Positions 47,547 to 56,342 of a DNA stretch of 64,000 nt are shown piece by piece (within the stretch, counting starts at the first letter, position 1; each line of letters opens with the position of its first letter). The position numbers were made by a program, and so were the translations under genes. The notes beneath the pieces are model-generated. The model saw nothing but the letters and a program-made list of their open reading frames with translations. It was not told the origin of the DNA and ran no database searches. The stretch is from Gordonia jacobaea (GTDB lineage: Bacteria > Actinomycetota > Actinomycetes > Mycobacteriales > Mycobacteriaceae): NCBI RefSeq assembly GCF_001186365.1, contig NZ_LDTZ01000018.1, positions 62,001 to 126,000 on the forward strand, read 5' to 3'.

Positions 47547-49052
47547 ATGGCGGAGAAGCTTCACGCCGAGATCCAATCGGGCGACAAAGGGCTGCGGGCC
47601 GGGTCGATCGGACTGCTGGGCAACGTGATCATCGGTCTCTCGGCCGTGGCACCCGCCTACAGTCTCGCCGCGACGCTCGGCTACGTGGTCGCTGCGGTGC
47701 ACAGCAAAGCGCCGGCGATGTTCGTGATCGCGTTCATTCCGATGCTGCTGGTGGCATTCGCCTACCGAGAACTCTCGCGCGACACCCCCGACTGCGGCAC
47801 CACCTTCACCTGGGGCACCAAGGCGTTCGGGCCGTGGATCGGGTGGATCGGTGGATGGGGTCTCGCGGTGTCGGCGATCATCGTGCTCGCCAACGTCGCC
47901 GAGATCGCGGCCGTGTACCTGCTTCGCTTTCTGCACCTCGATTCACTCGCCGACAGCCTGTGGGCCAAGGTCGCACTCGGGTGCTTCTTCATCATCGTGA
48001 TGACGTGGATCAGCATCCGCGGCATCGTCATCAGTGAACGCATCCAGTCGGTGCTCATGTTCATCCAGTTCGGCATCCTGATCCTGGCGAGCGTCATCGC
48101 GCTCGTGAAGGTCGCGACCGACCACGCCGGTCCCCAGGCCGTCACACCCCAGTGGAGTTGGTTGTCGCCGACGGGTCTCGACCAGTCGTCGATCGCTGCG
48201 GCGGTCATCTTGTGCATCTTCATCTACTGGGGATGGGATGCGTGTCTGGCCGTCGGTGAGGAAACCAAGGATCCCGAGAAGACACCCGGCCGGGCGGCGG
48301 TGATCTGCTGCCTGATCCTCGTTGCCACCTACGTCCTGGTCGCCTACGCCGTCGAGTCGTTCGCAGGTTTCGGCACCACCGGCATCGGCTTGAACAACCC
48401 CGACAACACCGACGACGTGCTCACCATCCTCGGCGAACCGGTCGCGGGCGCGGTGATGGCGTCGGCGTTGCTGCTCGTCGTCAGCATCTCGGCACTGTCG
48501 TCGACGCAGTCGACCATCCTGCCGACGGCACGCGGCACGCTGTCGATGGCCGTGTACAAGGCTCTCCCCCAACGGTTCGCCTACATCCACCCGCGCTACA
48601 TGACGCCTGCGTTCGGCACGGCCGTGATGGGCGCGTCGGCGTTGGTCTTCTACCTCGTTCTGTCGTTCGCGAGTCAGAACACGCTTGCCGACTCGATCGC
48701 GTCACTCGGTCTCGCCGTCGCGTTCTACTACGGCATCACCGCGTTCTCGTGTGTCTGGTACTTCCGTCGGACGCTGTTCGACTCCGCTCGCAATTTCTTC
48801 ATGCGCGGACTCTTCCCGCTTCTCGGCGGCATCGCGATGGCCTGGGCATTCATCAAGAGCGCCATCGACATGATCAACCCCGACTACGGTTCGACGTCGG
48901 TCGGCGGAATCGGTGGCGTGTTCATCCTCGGCGTCGGCATGCTGGTCCTCGGCGTGCCGTTGATGCTCGCGTGCTGCGCCGCCGACAGCGACTTCTTCAA
49001 GGGCAAGACCCTCAACGCGAATACCGAAGTGAAGGTCCCCGATGTCTACTGA
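47547..49052 (+). CDS. APC-superfamily amino acid/polyamine permease
   Basis: The 501-residue protein has about twelve membrane helices. GSIGLLGNVIIGLSAVAPAYS near residue 19 is the helix 1 substrate region, FTWGTKAFGPWIGWIGGW is the typical APC segment, and YWGWDACLAVGEETKDP follows helix 6. Substrate is not fixed by the sequence; the downstream polyamine-type catabolic genes favour putrescine or a related amine. AGGGGGTGA precedes the ATG. The next gene overlaps it by 11 bp, and then the amidotransferase gene follows with another overlap, so the three form one operon. Confidence 0.87.
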   Translation: MAEKLHAEIQSGDKGLRAGSIGLLGNVIIGLSAVAPAYSLAATLGYVVAAVHSKAPAMFVIAFIPMLLVAFAYRELSRDTPDCGTTFTWGTKAFGPWIGWIGGWGLAVSAIIVLANVAEIAAVYLLRFLHLDSLADSLWAKVALGCFFIIVMTWISIRGIVISERIQSVLMFIQFGILILASVIALVKVATDHAGPQAVTPQWSWLSPTGLDQSSIAAAVILCIFIYWGWDACLAVGEETKDPEKTPGRAAVICCLILVATYVLVAYAVESFAGFGTTGIGLNNPDNTDDVLTILGEPVAGAVMASALLLVVSISALSSTQSTILPTARGTLSMAVYKALPQRFAYIHPRYMTPAFGTAVMGASALVFYLVLSFASQNTLADSIASLGLAVAFYYGITAFSCVWYFRRTLFDSARNFFMRGLFPLLGGIAMAWAFIKSAIDMINPDYGSTSVGGIGGVFILGVGMLVLGVPLMLACCAADSDFFKGKTLNANTEVKVPDVY

Positions 49053-49989
49053 CAACACCTCCGCTGCGAACCCGAAACGTGTCGCAGTCGGCTACCTCGC
49101 CACACAGTCGGGTGACGACGGCGTGGCCCTCGGCGCGGCCATCGCCACCAAGACGGGCGCTGCCATCGACCTGATCTGCGTGGTCCATCCTGTGCCCTAC
49201 GACGGTCAACCGGGCATCGACCAGTACATGGAACGCCTCGAGAACCAGGCGGCGGAATGGCTTGCCGACGGCGCATCACGCATCCCGGAGGGCATCGAGG
49301 TGCGCACCGTCGTCACGGTGCACGAGTCGTTCACCGAGGGCCTCATCGACGTCGCCGAGCAATCCGGAGCGGCGATGATCGTCGTCGGAGGCACGGGCGA
49401 CGGCATCATCTCGCGCCACGCCCTCGGCACGGTGAGTACCGAGTTGCTGCATTCCTCACCGCTGCCCGTTGCGCTGGCGCCGCGTGGATATGCGCGTCGC
49501 TCCGACGTCGTGATCGACATGATCACCATCGCCGTGCCGGTCAAGAAGTCGGCCAGCGATCCCCTCTCGTTCGGCATCCGCTTTGCCGAAGCCGCGTCGA
49601 TCGACGTGCGTCTGCTCTCGCTGGTGTCGCTGGAGAATCCGGCGGCCGACGACACCAGCCTCGCGGTACGCAAACAACAGGTCGACGTGGCGCGAGAGCT
49701 TCTCGAGCACACCCGTGACCAACTCGACGTCGACCTCGAGGTCGACGTTCTCGTCGCCGACGGCGACACCCTCGACGAAGCGCTCGACAATCTGCCGTGG
49801 GACGCGAATGACATCGTCGCTGTCGGCTCGGGGCATCTCGGCGCCGACAACCGCGTCTTCCTCGGCTCGACCGCCGCGCGCATTCTGCGTTGGACCACTG
49901 CCCCGGTGATCGTCGTACCCAAGGAATCAACACCTGACACGGAAACGACAGACACGGAATCGACGACAACCAAGGCACAGGGCGAGTGA
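49042..49989 (+). CDS. Universal stress protein with two tandem UspA domains
   Basis: The 315-residue protein has two UspA folds. The first contains IVVGGTGDGIISRHALGTVS and LLHSSPLPVALAPRG; the second has VAVGSGHLGADNRVFLGSTA and PVIVVPKES. The G-x2-G-x9-G[S/T] type ATP-binding pattern is near complete in both. It overlaps the permease gene and is overlapped by the amidotransferase gene, so it may tune transporter activity. That link is inferred from coupling only. Confidence 0.87.
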   Translation: MSTDNTSAANPKRVAVGYLATQSGDDGVALGAAIATKTGAAIDLICVVHPVPYDGQPGIDQYMERLENQAAEWLADGASRIPEGIEVRTVVTVHESFTEGLIDVAEQSGAAMIVVGGTGDGIISRHALGTVSTELLHSSPLPVALAPRGYARRSDVVIDMITIAVPVKKSASDPLSFGIRFAEAASIDVRLLSLVSLENPAADDTSLAVRKQQVDVARELLEHTRDQLDVDLEVDVLVADGDTLDEALDNLPWDANDIVAVGSGHLGADNRVFLGSTAARILRWTTAPVIVVPKESTPDTETTDTESTTTKAQGE

Positions 49990-50714
49990 CGACGCTGCGA
50001 CTGCTCGAGATCAGGCACGCCGAGTGCGAATCACTCGGCACGTACGCGGGCGGTCTTCCACACGACGCCGAGGTCACCACGTTGCGAGCCGAGCGCGACA
50101 CGTTTCCCGACGACCCTGCGTCGTTCGACGCCATCGCGGTGATGGGCGGCGGAATGGGAGCCAACGACGGCCCGACCTATCCGTGGATCGACGACGAGAT
50201 CGACTTCCTGCGACGAGCGCTGTCCAAGGACGTACCGATCTGGGGCGTCTGCCTCGGATCGCAGTTGCTGGCGAGCGCGGCCGATGCGAAGGTCAGCACG
50301 GGACCTGCCCCCGAGATCGGGATCTCGAAGGTCACCTGGACCTCGGACGGCGTCGTCGACCCTGTGTGGAAAGGTCTGTCGGACAAGACATTCGACAGCA
50401 TGCAGTGGCATTACGACACGTTCGATCTACCCGCCGGTGCGACGCTGCTGGCGTCGTCGGAGTCGTACGCCAACCAGGCGTTCCGTCTCGGCGCGAGTTA
50501 CGGCCTGCAGTTTCATCTCGAAGTCGACTCCCCGCTGTTCGCTACCTGGCTCGACGACCCCGCTTACCGCACCGAACTCGTCGAAGCGCTGGGTCCGGGC
50601 GGTCCCGACCAGGTCAGCGCCGACCTCACCGACGTAGAGTCGACGACCCGCGCGATGGCCGCGGCAGCGATGTCGCGGTGGCTCGACATCGTCGTCGCGC
50701 GGCAAGAACGCTAG
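49986..50714 (+). CDS. Class I glutamine amidotransferase-like protein
   Basis: The 242-residue protein has the nucleophile elbow IWGVCLGSQLLA near residue 86 and the His/Glu pair in YGLQFHLEVD near residue 176, so the Cys-His-Glu triad is complete. It is a stand-alone GATase1 of the GMP-synthase-like group. Beside polyamine genes it may hydrolyse gamma-glutamyl intermediates, though PuuD belongs to another branch. The GTG start overlaps the stress-protein stop by 4 bp. Confidence 0.85.
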   Translation: MTTLRLLEIRHAECESLGTYAGGLPHDAEVTTLRAERDTFPDDPASFDAIAVMGGGMGANDGPTYPWIDDEIDFLRRALSKDVPIWGVCLGSQLLASAADAKVSTGPAPEIGISKVTWTSDGVVDPVWKGLSDKTFDSMQWHYDTFDLPAGATLLASSESYANQAFRLGASYGLQFHLEVDSPLFATWLDDPAYRTELVEALGPGGPDQVSADLTDVESTTRAMAAAAMSRWLDIVVARQER

Positions 50715-50719
50715 CCCGT

Positions 50720-51337
50720 TCACACCTCACACACCTGCGCCACGCGGGCTACGTGTAGTTCCACGGCGTCGCCGAGCAGGCTGTCGCTGGTGGCGGCGTC
50801 GATGTGCCCACGTTGTTCGAGCGCGAGAACGCCGTTGATGGCCGCCCACGCGAGCAGTACCGACGATCGTGCGGCGGGGTCGGCGGAGTCGATCGCATCG
50901 ATCACGTCGTCGGCTACGCCCGCGAGTACCCGCCCGATCTCCGACCGCGCCTGGTCGACGACGTCCCCGTGCACCTCGGACACGTCGGCGAGACCCAGCA
51001 TCCGGAACGCGAGCGGTTCGTCCCGATGAAAGCGCACGTACTCCTCGAACGCCGCTCGAGCCGTCGGTGCACCGCCACCGGTTCGCTCGACGCTGCGTCC
51101 CATCCGTTCGGCGTGCTCGCGCGCCAGTCGACATGCGACCACTGCGTAGACCTCCGCCTTGCCGTCGGGGAAATTCCCATACAGCGACGTCAGCGCGACG
51201 TCGGCGTGCGAGGCGATCGCATCGACCGACGTGGCGCGAAATCCGTTGCGTGAGAACAACTCAGCAGCGGCATCGAGGACTGCGGCACGCGTACGCCGCC
51301 GTCGTCGATCGCGGGGCTCGTCAAGCAGTGAGGACAT
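50720..51337 (-). CDS. TetR-family transcriptional regulator
   Basis: The 205-residue regulator has an Arg-rich start and a TetR helix-turn-helix in residues about 15-60: LDAAAELFSRNGFRATSVDA then VALTSLYGNFPDGKAEVY. The rest is an all-helical ligand domain. It is divergent from a thioesterase gene, and two similar palindromes lie between them, so self-control and control of the thioesterase are likely. Its ligand may be an acyl-CoA or aromatic compound. Confidence 0.9.
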   Translation of the reverse strand: MSSLLDEPRDRRRRRTRAAVLDAAAELFSRNGFRATSVDAIASHADVALTSLYGNFPDGKAEVYAVVACRLAREHAERMGRSVERTGGGAPTARAAFEEYVRFHRDEPLAFRMLGLADVSEVHGDVVDQARSEIGRVLAGVADDVIDAIDSADPAARSSVLLAWAAINGVLALEQRGHIDAATSDSLLGDAVELHVARVAQVCEV

Positions 51338-51346
51338 GTGCTAATT

Positions 51347-51378
51347 GTAGTCTGACTACGTTTTCATAGTCCAACTAC
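51347..51378. promoter_or_regulatory. Two palindromic operators for the divergent TetR regulator
   Basis: GTAGTCTGACTAC (51347-51359) and ATAGTCCAACTAC (51366-51378) are two 13-bp palindrome-like sites with centres 19 bp apart. They fill the 53-bp gap between the TetR start and the thioesterase start. Two sites on nearly two helix turns are typical of paired dimer binding. Confidence 0.75.
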
Positions 51379-51390
51379 AGAAGGATCGAC

Positions 51391-51837
51391 ATGTCTCCCA
51401 CTGTGACCACCTCCGACCTGCCAACACCCGCCGACGGCTCCGAGGCGATCTCACTGCTCATCCCCCGCTCGCCCTTCGTGGCAGAACTCGGGCTTCGACT
51501 CACCGATATCTCCGACGGCCACGCCGAACTGGTCATGCCCTACCGGCCAGAGCTGACGACCGTCGGCGAAATGGTCCACGGCGGCGCGATCAGCGCATGC
51601 GCAGACATCGGAATCATGGCGGCCGCCTGGGCAGGCCGACCGATCCCTGATCGGCTCCGCGGGGTCACCACCTCGATGTCGGTGAGCTTCATCAACCCAC
51701 TGATCGCCGACGATCTACGCATCGTCGCTGATCGTCTCCACAACGGAAAACGACTGTGCCACTGCACCGTTGACCTGACCTCAGCAAGCGCCGGCCAACT
51801 TGTCGCCCGCGCGACGGGCACCTATCAAATCGGCTGA
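51391..51837 (+). CDS. Hotdog-fold thioesterase (PaaI family)
   Basis: The 148-residue protein has the hotdog motif region TVGEMVHGGAISACADIGIM, where His-Gly-Gly leads the central helix with Asp, as in PaaI-type acyl-CoA thioesterases. It would release CoA from acyl- or aryl-acyl-CoA. AAGGATCGAC precedes the ATG. It is the likely target of the divergent TetR regulator. Confidence 0.87.
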   Translation: MSPTVTTSDLPTPADGSEAISLLIPRSPFVAELGLRLTDISDGHAELVMPYRPELTTVGEMVHGGAISACADIGIMAAAWAGRPIPDRLRGVTTSMSVSFINPLIADDLRIVADRLHNGKRLCHCTVDLTSASAGQLVARATGTYQIG

Positions 51838-51872
51838 CCGATGGCCGCGCTCCCGCCGGGCACCAGCCCTTG

Positions 51873-51901
51873 TTGACACTGCTTACATTGGCGCCTAGCG
51901 T
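51873..51901 (+). promoter_or_regulatory. Sigma-70-type promoter for the SDR gene
   Basis: TTGACA at 51873-51878 and TAGCGT at 51896-51901 are separated by 17 bases. The start codon follows 6 bases after the -10 element, so the message would be leaderless or nearly so. Confidence 0.6.
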
Positions 51902-51907
51902 CGAACC

Positions 51908-52828
51908 ATGCAGACGATCCTGGGCGCGAACGGGCAGATAGGCACAGAGCTCGCTCGTGATCTCCACCGCAACCACACCCGCGACATCCGACTCGTCAGC
52001 AGACAACCCCGGCGGGTCAACGAGACCGACGAACTCGTCGCCGCCGACCTCATGGATGCCGCACAAACCGACGCGGCTGTAGCGGGAAGCGACATCGCAT
52101 ACCTGACCGTCGGACTGCCCGCCGATTCTCAGATGTGGGCGCAGCGTTTTCCGGTGATGATGCGCAACGCGATCGACGCATGCGCTCACCACGGCACGAA
52201 GCTCGTGTTCTTCGACAACACCTACATGTATCCGATGACGAGTGAGCCACAAACCGAGGACACCCCGTTCCGCCCCGCAGGCAGCAAGGGCCGCACACGC
52301 GCACAGACCGCAACCATGTTGCTCGACGCGATGACCGCGGGAACGGTCGACGCCGTGATCTGTCGTGCCCCAGAGTTCTACGGTCCGAACCAGACCCAAA
52401 GCTTCACCAACGCAATGGTTTTCGACCGAATCGCGCAACACAAAAGAGCGTTCGTCCCGATCCGTGACGACACCCTGCGCTCACTGATCTGGACTCCCGA
52501 CGCCAGCCGCGCGATGGCGCTGATCGGCAACACCGAGTCGGCGTACGGCCAGACCTGGCACCTGCCGATCGACAGCAACCGACGCACCTATGCACAGCTG
52601 ATGGAGCTGACCTCCCAGGCGAGTGGGCACCAGAACAAGTACACGGTGCTCGGCACACCCGTCTTCGCCCTCGGACGTCTGTTCAGCAAGAACGTCCGCG
52701 AACTGTGGGAGTTGTTGCCCCGCTACGGCGTCGACACCGTCTTCGTCTCCGACAAGTTCACCCGAGCCTTCCCCGACTTCGCCGTCACCACCTACGACGC
52801 CGGCGTCGCCCAGCTCGTCACCCACTAG
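51908..52828 (+). CDS. NAD(P)-dependent extended SDR (epimerase/dehydratase-like)
   Basis: The 306-residue protein starts MQTILGANGQIGTELA, a Rossmann GxxGxxG variant, and has FFDNTYMYPM, ICRAPEFYGPN and LIWTPDASRAMALIG as in atypical and extended SDRs. The classical Tyr-x3-Lys is not obvious; Tyr in TYMYP may replace it without the Lys. The substrate is unknown. It has its own near-leaderless promoter and ends 19 bp before the convergent oxidoreductase. Confidence 0.82.
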   Translation: MQTILGANGQIGTELARDLHRNHTRDIRLVSRQPRRVNETDELVAADLMDAAQTDAAVAGSDIAYLTVGLPADSQMWAQRFPVMMRNAIDACAHHGTKLVFFDNTYMYPMTSEPQTEDTPFRPAGSKGRTRAQTATMLLDAMTAGTVDAVICRAPEFYGPNQTQSFTNAMVFDRIAQHKRAFVPIRDDTLRSLIWTPDASRAMALIGNTESAYGQTWHLPIDSNRRTYAQLMELTSQASGHQNKYTVLGTPVFALGRLFSKNVRELWELLPRYGVDTVFVSDKFTRAFPDFAVTTYDAGVAQLVTH

Positions 52829-52846
52829 TCGACGCGCGCGGCCGCA

Positions 52847-54268
52847 TCAGCTGTCGAAGCCCAGCCCCACCTTGTCCATCACGGTCAACCACAGGCCGCG
52901 CTTGCCCTGGCGGCGCTCGCTGCGAGCCAGTTCGCGTCGGGTCATGTTGATGCCGAACGCACGCAAGGGTTCTGGCGGAAACGGAATCGGCTTGGAGCGC
53001 ACCATGTTCAGACGCGTGCGCTCGGTGTCGGCACCGTCGACGAGGTCGAGTGCGGTTGCGGCAGCAAAATGCGACGCACCGACACCGAGACCGGTGAATC
53101 CCACCGCGGTGACGACGCGTCCACCATACGAGCGGTCCCAGAACGCGCAGAACCGCGAGCACGTGTCGATGGCCCCACCCCACGCATGACTGGCGCGGAT
53201 GCCCTCGAGTTGCGGGAACATCTGGAGCAGGTGCTCGCCCAGTAGTGCGAACTCACGCGGCTCCTGCTGGTGGCGCGGCGAATCGTCGGATCGGTAGTGG
53301 TACAACGCATCCCAGCCGCCGAATAGAATCCGGTTGTCGGCCGTCAGACGAAAGTAGTGGAACCGTGGCCCCGCGTCGGCAAGTCCCTCCCTGCCCTTCC
53401 AGCCGATCGACGCGAGCTGCGCCTCCGACAGCGGTTCGGTCATGATCGCGTAATCCCACACCGGCACCGTGTACAGCCGCAGTCGACGCACCAGCGACGG
53501 GCTCGCCGACGTCGCGAGCACGGCGCGGTCGGCGACGATCTCGCCGAAGCCGGTACTGAGCCGCAGCCCGTCACCCTCGCTGCTGATACCCGTCACTTCC
53601 GACTGCTCGAAGATCCGCACGCCGAGGCGCTCCGCGGCGTCGGCAAGACCCCACGCCAATCGCGCGGGGTCGAGCATGATGACGTCGGGATCGAACACCG
53701 CTCCCGCCACCATCGGTGAGTCGACCCGTTCGCGCGCCTGCTCCTCCGACAGCAGCGGAAGGTCTTCGCCGAGTTCCTTCGCCGACTCCGCGTACTCGGC
53801 CAATTCGTCTGCCTGCCAATCGAAATTGGCAAAGTCGAGTTCGCCGGTGCGCTCGGCGTCGGCGGCGATGCCGTGGCGGCGGATCGCCTCATCGATGGCG
53901 TCGAGCGTCTCGTGACCGAGGCGCAGGAGTGTCGGCAGCTCGTCGGCGAAGCGGTCCATGCCGTTGCCGAGGCCATGGGTGAGGCTCGCCGAGCAGAAGC
54001 CGCCGTTGCGTCCGCTGGCGTGCTCGGCGATCCGATCGCGCTCGACGAGCACGATCCGACGTCCCGGATCGCGTTCTGCCGCTTGTACCGCGGTCCATAG
54101 TCCGGTGAATCCCCCACCGACGATGACGAGATCGGCGGTCACTTCACCGAGCACGCGCGGACGCGGCGCAGGCCGATCCGCGCGATCGAGCCAATACGAC
54201 GACGCGTGCGCGGTGGAGACCAGTGCCGCCCCGCGTGCTGTGGGCTCTGTTGCCCATGCCTCGCTCAT
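52847..54268 (-). CDS. FAD-dependent amine/amino acid oxidoreductase (DAO family, PuuB-like)
   Basis: The 473-residue protein has the FAD motif DLVIVGGGFTGLWTAVQAAE near residue 46, RNGGFCSASLTHGLG as in gamma-glutamylputrescine oxidase-type proteins, and a C-terminal FAD contact TAVGFTGLGVGASHFAA. It would oxidise a primary or secondary amine to an aldehyde. The ATG overlaps the aldehyde dehydrogenase stop by 1 bp (TGATGA), so aldehyde production and removal are coupled. The long frame upstream is a shadow. Confidence 0.88.
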   Translation of the reverse strand: MSEAWATEPTARGAALVSTAHASSYWLDRADRPAPRPRVLGEVTADLVIVGGGFTGLWTAVQAAERDPGRRIVLVERDRIAEHASGRNGGFCSASLTHGLGNGMDRFADELPTLLRLGHETLDAIDEAIRRHGIAADAERTGELDFANFDWQADELAEYAESAKELGEDLPLLSEEQARERVDSPMVAGAVFDPDVIMLDPARLAWGLADAAERLGVRIFEQSEVTGISSEGDGLRLSTGFGEIVADRAVLATSASPSLVRRLRLYTVPVWDYAIMTEPLSEAQLASIGWKGREGLADAGPRFHYFRLTADNRILFGGWDALYHYRSDDSPRHQQEPREFALLGEHLLQMFPQLEGIRASHAWGGAIDTCSRFCAFWDRSYGGRVVTAVGFTGLGVGASHFAAATALDLVDGADTERTRLNMVRSKPIPFPPEPLRAFGINMTRRELARSERRQGKRGLWLTVMDKVGLGFDS

Positions 54269-55767
54269 CAGCGGACCTCTCCCGGATTCGTGAACACCGT
54301 TCGATGCCAAGGCTTTCGGGCAACACCGGTGATGTCGCTCATCACGTGTTTGACGGTCAGGTACTCGTCGAGCGAGTAGGCCGACATGTCCTTGCCGAAG
54401 CCCGACGCGCCGACACCGCCGTGCGGCATCTCGCTGATGATCGGGATGTGATCGTTGATCCAGACGCAGCCGGCCTTGATCTCGCGGCTCGCCCGCTGCG
54501 CGCGGTAGACGTCGCGCGTCCACGCCGATGCGGCGAGTCCGTAGACGGTGTCGTTCGCGCGGCGCAGCGCGTCGTCGTCGTCGGTGAAGGTCGAGACCGT
54601 CAGCACCGGGCCGAATACCTCGTCGCGGTAGATTTCGGAGTCCTCCGCGACGTCGGCGATCAACGTGGGCGGGTAGAAGCTGCCGGGACCGTCGGGCAGC
54701 ACCCCGCCGGTCACCACACGCGCGCCGGCGGCACGGGCACGTTCGACCATTGCCGCAACCTTGTCGCGGTGTGCGTGGGAGATGAGTGAGCCCATGTCGG
54801 TGTCGGGGTCGCGCGGATCGCCGACCCGCACCGACGACATGACATCGGCGACACCGGCCACGAAGTCGTCGTAGAGCGACGGCGCGACAATCGCTCGTGT
54901 CGCGGCAGTGCAGTCCTGTCCGGCGTTGATGAGCGCTCCGGCGACGGCACCCTGGATCGCGGCGTCGAGGTCGGCGTCGTCGAAGACGACGAACGGCGCC
55001 TTGCCACCGAGTTCGAGTTGTACGCGCGTGCCATTCGCCGCGGCCTGCGACATCACCATGCGCCCGACCGCCGTCGAACCCGTGAAGGTCACGATGTCGA
55101 TGTCGGGATGTCCCGCGATGGCGGCGCCGACATCTGCGCCGGTGCCGACCAGGACGTTGAAGACGCCGTCTGGCAGACCCGCTTCCGTCGCAAGACGAGC
55201 GAGTGTCAGCGTCGTCAACGGAGTGATCTCCGCGGGTTTGAGTACCACGGAGCACCCGGCGGCCAACGCGGGCAACACTTTCCACACGGCCATCTGCAGG
55301 GGGTAGTTCCACGGAGTGATCGACCCGACGACCCCGACGGGTTCACGTCGGATCGACGACGTGTGCTCGCCCGAGTACTCCGCGCTCGCCTTGCCGTCGA
55401 GATTGCGTGCGACGCCGGCGAAGAAGTCGACGTTGTCGATGCTGCCCGGCACGTCGAATTCCGTTGCGAGACGGATCGCCTTGCCGGTGTGGGAGACCTC
55501 CTCGCTCGCCAACAGATCGGCGTTGGCGTCGAGCAGACGCGCGAAGGCATGCAGTACCGCCGACCGCTCAGCGGGGGTGGCTCCACCCCAATCGTGTTGT
55601 GCGCGCGCGGCATGTGCGACCGCGGAGGTAACGTCGGAGCCGGAGGCGAGTACGAGGTTCGCTACCGGGGCATCGGTGGCGGGATCGATCACAGTGTGGT
55701 CGAGGCCCGATCCGCTGCTGGGAGCACCGTCGACCCAACCACTGGGAACTGTCGTGATGGTTGACAC
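54268..55767 (-). CDS. Aldehyde dehydrogenase, probable gamma-aminobutyraldehyde dehydrogenase
   Basis: The 499-residue enzyme has SITPWNYPLQMAVWK, the catalytic Glu in QLELGGKAPF, the catalytic Cys in NAGQDCTAATR and EVFGPVLTVSTF. The motifs and the GGVGASGFGKD end resemble aminobutyraldehyde dehydrogenases. It would oxidise 4-aminobutanal or another aminoaldehyde to the acid with NAD. It is first in the operon with the oxidoreductase and divergent to the Lrp-type regulator across a palindromic operator. Confidence 0.9.
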   Translation of the reverse strand: MSTITTVPSGWVDGAPSSGSGLDHTVIDPATDAPVANLVLASGSDVTSAVAHAARAQHDWGGATPAERSAVLHAFARLLDANADLLASEEVSHTGKAIRLATEFDVPGSIDNVDFFAGVARNLDGKASAEYSGEHTSSIRREPVGVVGSITPWNYPLQMAVWKVLPALAAGCSVVLKPAEITPLTTLTLARLATEAGLPDGVFNVLVGTGADVGAAIAGHPDIDIVTFTGSTAVGRMVMSQAAANGTRVQLELGGKAPFVVFDDADLDAAIQGAVAGALINAGQDCTAATRAIVAPSLYDDFVAGVADVMSSVRVGDPRDPDTDMGSLISHAHRDKVAAMVERARAAGARVVTGGVLPDGPGSFYPPTLIADVAEDSEIYRDEVFGPVLTVSTFTDDDDALRRANDTVYGLAASAWTRDVYRAQRASREIKAGCVWINDHIPIISEMPHGGVGASGFGKDMSAYSLDEYLTVKHVMSDITGVARKPWHRTVFTNPGEVR

Positions 55768-55821
55768 GACAGATCACGATACCGGCAAAACAACGGATTC
55801 ACGACTTGGAGCAACAATTCC

Positions 55822-55845
55822 CAACCGAAACCGTGGTTTCGGTTG
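55822..55845. promoter_or_regulatory. Palindromic operator in the aldehyde dehydrogenase/Lrp divergent promoter
   Basis: CAACCGAAACC (55822-55832) and GGTTTCGGTTG (55835-55845) are perfect 11-bp complements separated by GT. The site lies 55 bp from the aldehyde dehydrogenase start and 44 bp from the Lrp start. It is the likely binding site of the Lrp-type regulator. Confidence 0.75.
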
Positions 55846-55889
55846 CCAATATCTGCTGAATCCGCCACCATCGACGTGTGGGCGAACCA

Positions 55890-56342
55890 ATGTCGACACA
55901 CCTCGACGCCATCGCGAAGAAGATCATCGAAGAACTCCAGGCCGACGGCCGGAGTTCATACGCGGCGATCGGCAAATCCGTTGGCCTGTCCGAAGCTGCT
56001 GTGCGCAACCGCGTCCAGAAGCTCAGCGAGAGCGGCCTGCTGCAGATCGTCGCGGTGACCGATCCACTCAAGCTCGGCTTCTCTCGCCAGGCGATGGTCG
56101 GTATCCGCTGCACCGGCGACACGGAGCGATTGGCCCGGCAACTGGCCGAGCATCCCGAAATCGACTACGTGGTACTGACTGCGGGTACCTACGACATCAT
56201 GATCGAGGTTGTCTGCGAGGACGACGATCATCTCCTCGACATCATCAATCGCAGGGTTCGAACACACCCCGAGGTGAACTCGACCGAGACCCTCGTTTAT
56301 CTGAAACTAGTGAAACAGCAATACAATTGGGGTACACGATGA
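55890..56342 (+). CDS. Lrp/AsnC-family transcriptional regulator
   Basis: The 150-residue regulator has an N-terminal helix-turn-helix (DGRSSYAAIGKSVGLSEAAV and RNRVQKLSESGLLQIVAV) and a C-terminal RAM ligand domain (LTAGTYDIMIEVVCEDDDHL). The ATG is preferred; a GTG four codons earlier is also open. Its stop overlaps the start of the aminotransferase gene by 4 bp, so regulator and enzyme are co-translated. It probably senses an amino acid or amine and acts at the divergent palindrome. Confidence 0.92.
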   Translation: MSTHLDAIAKKIIEELQADGRSSYAAIGKSVGLSEAAVRNRVQKLSESGLLQIVAVTDPLKLGFSRQAMVGIRCTGDTERLARQLAEHPEIDYVVLTAGTYDIMIEVVCEDDDHLLDIINRRVRTHPEVNSTETLVYLKLVKQQYNWGTR

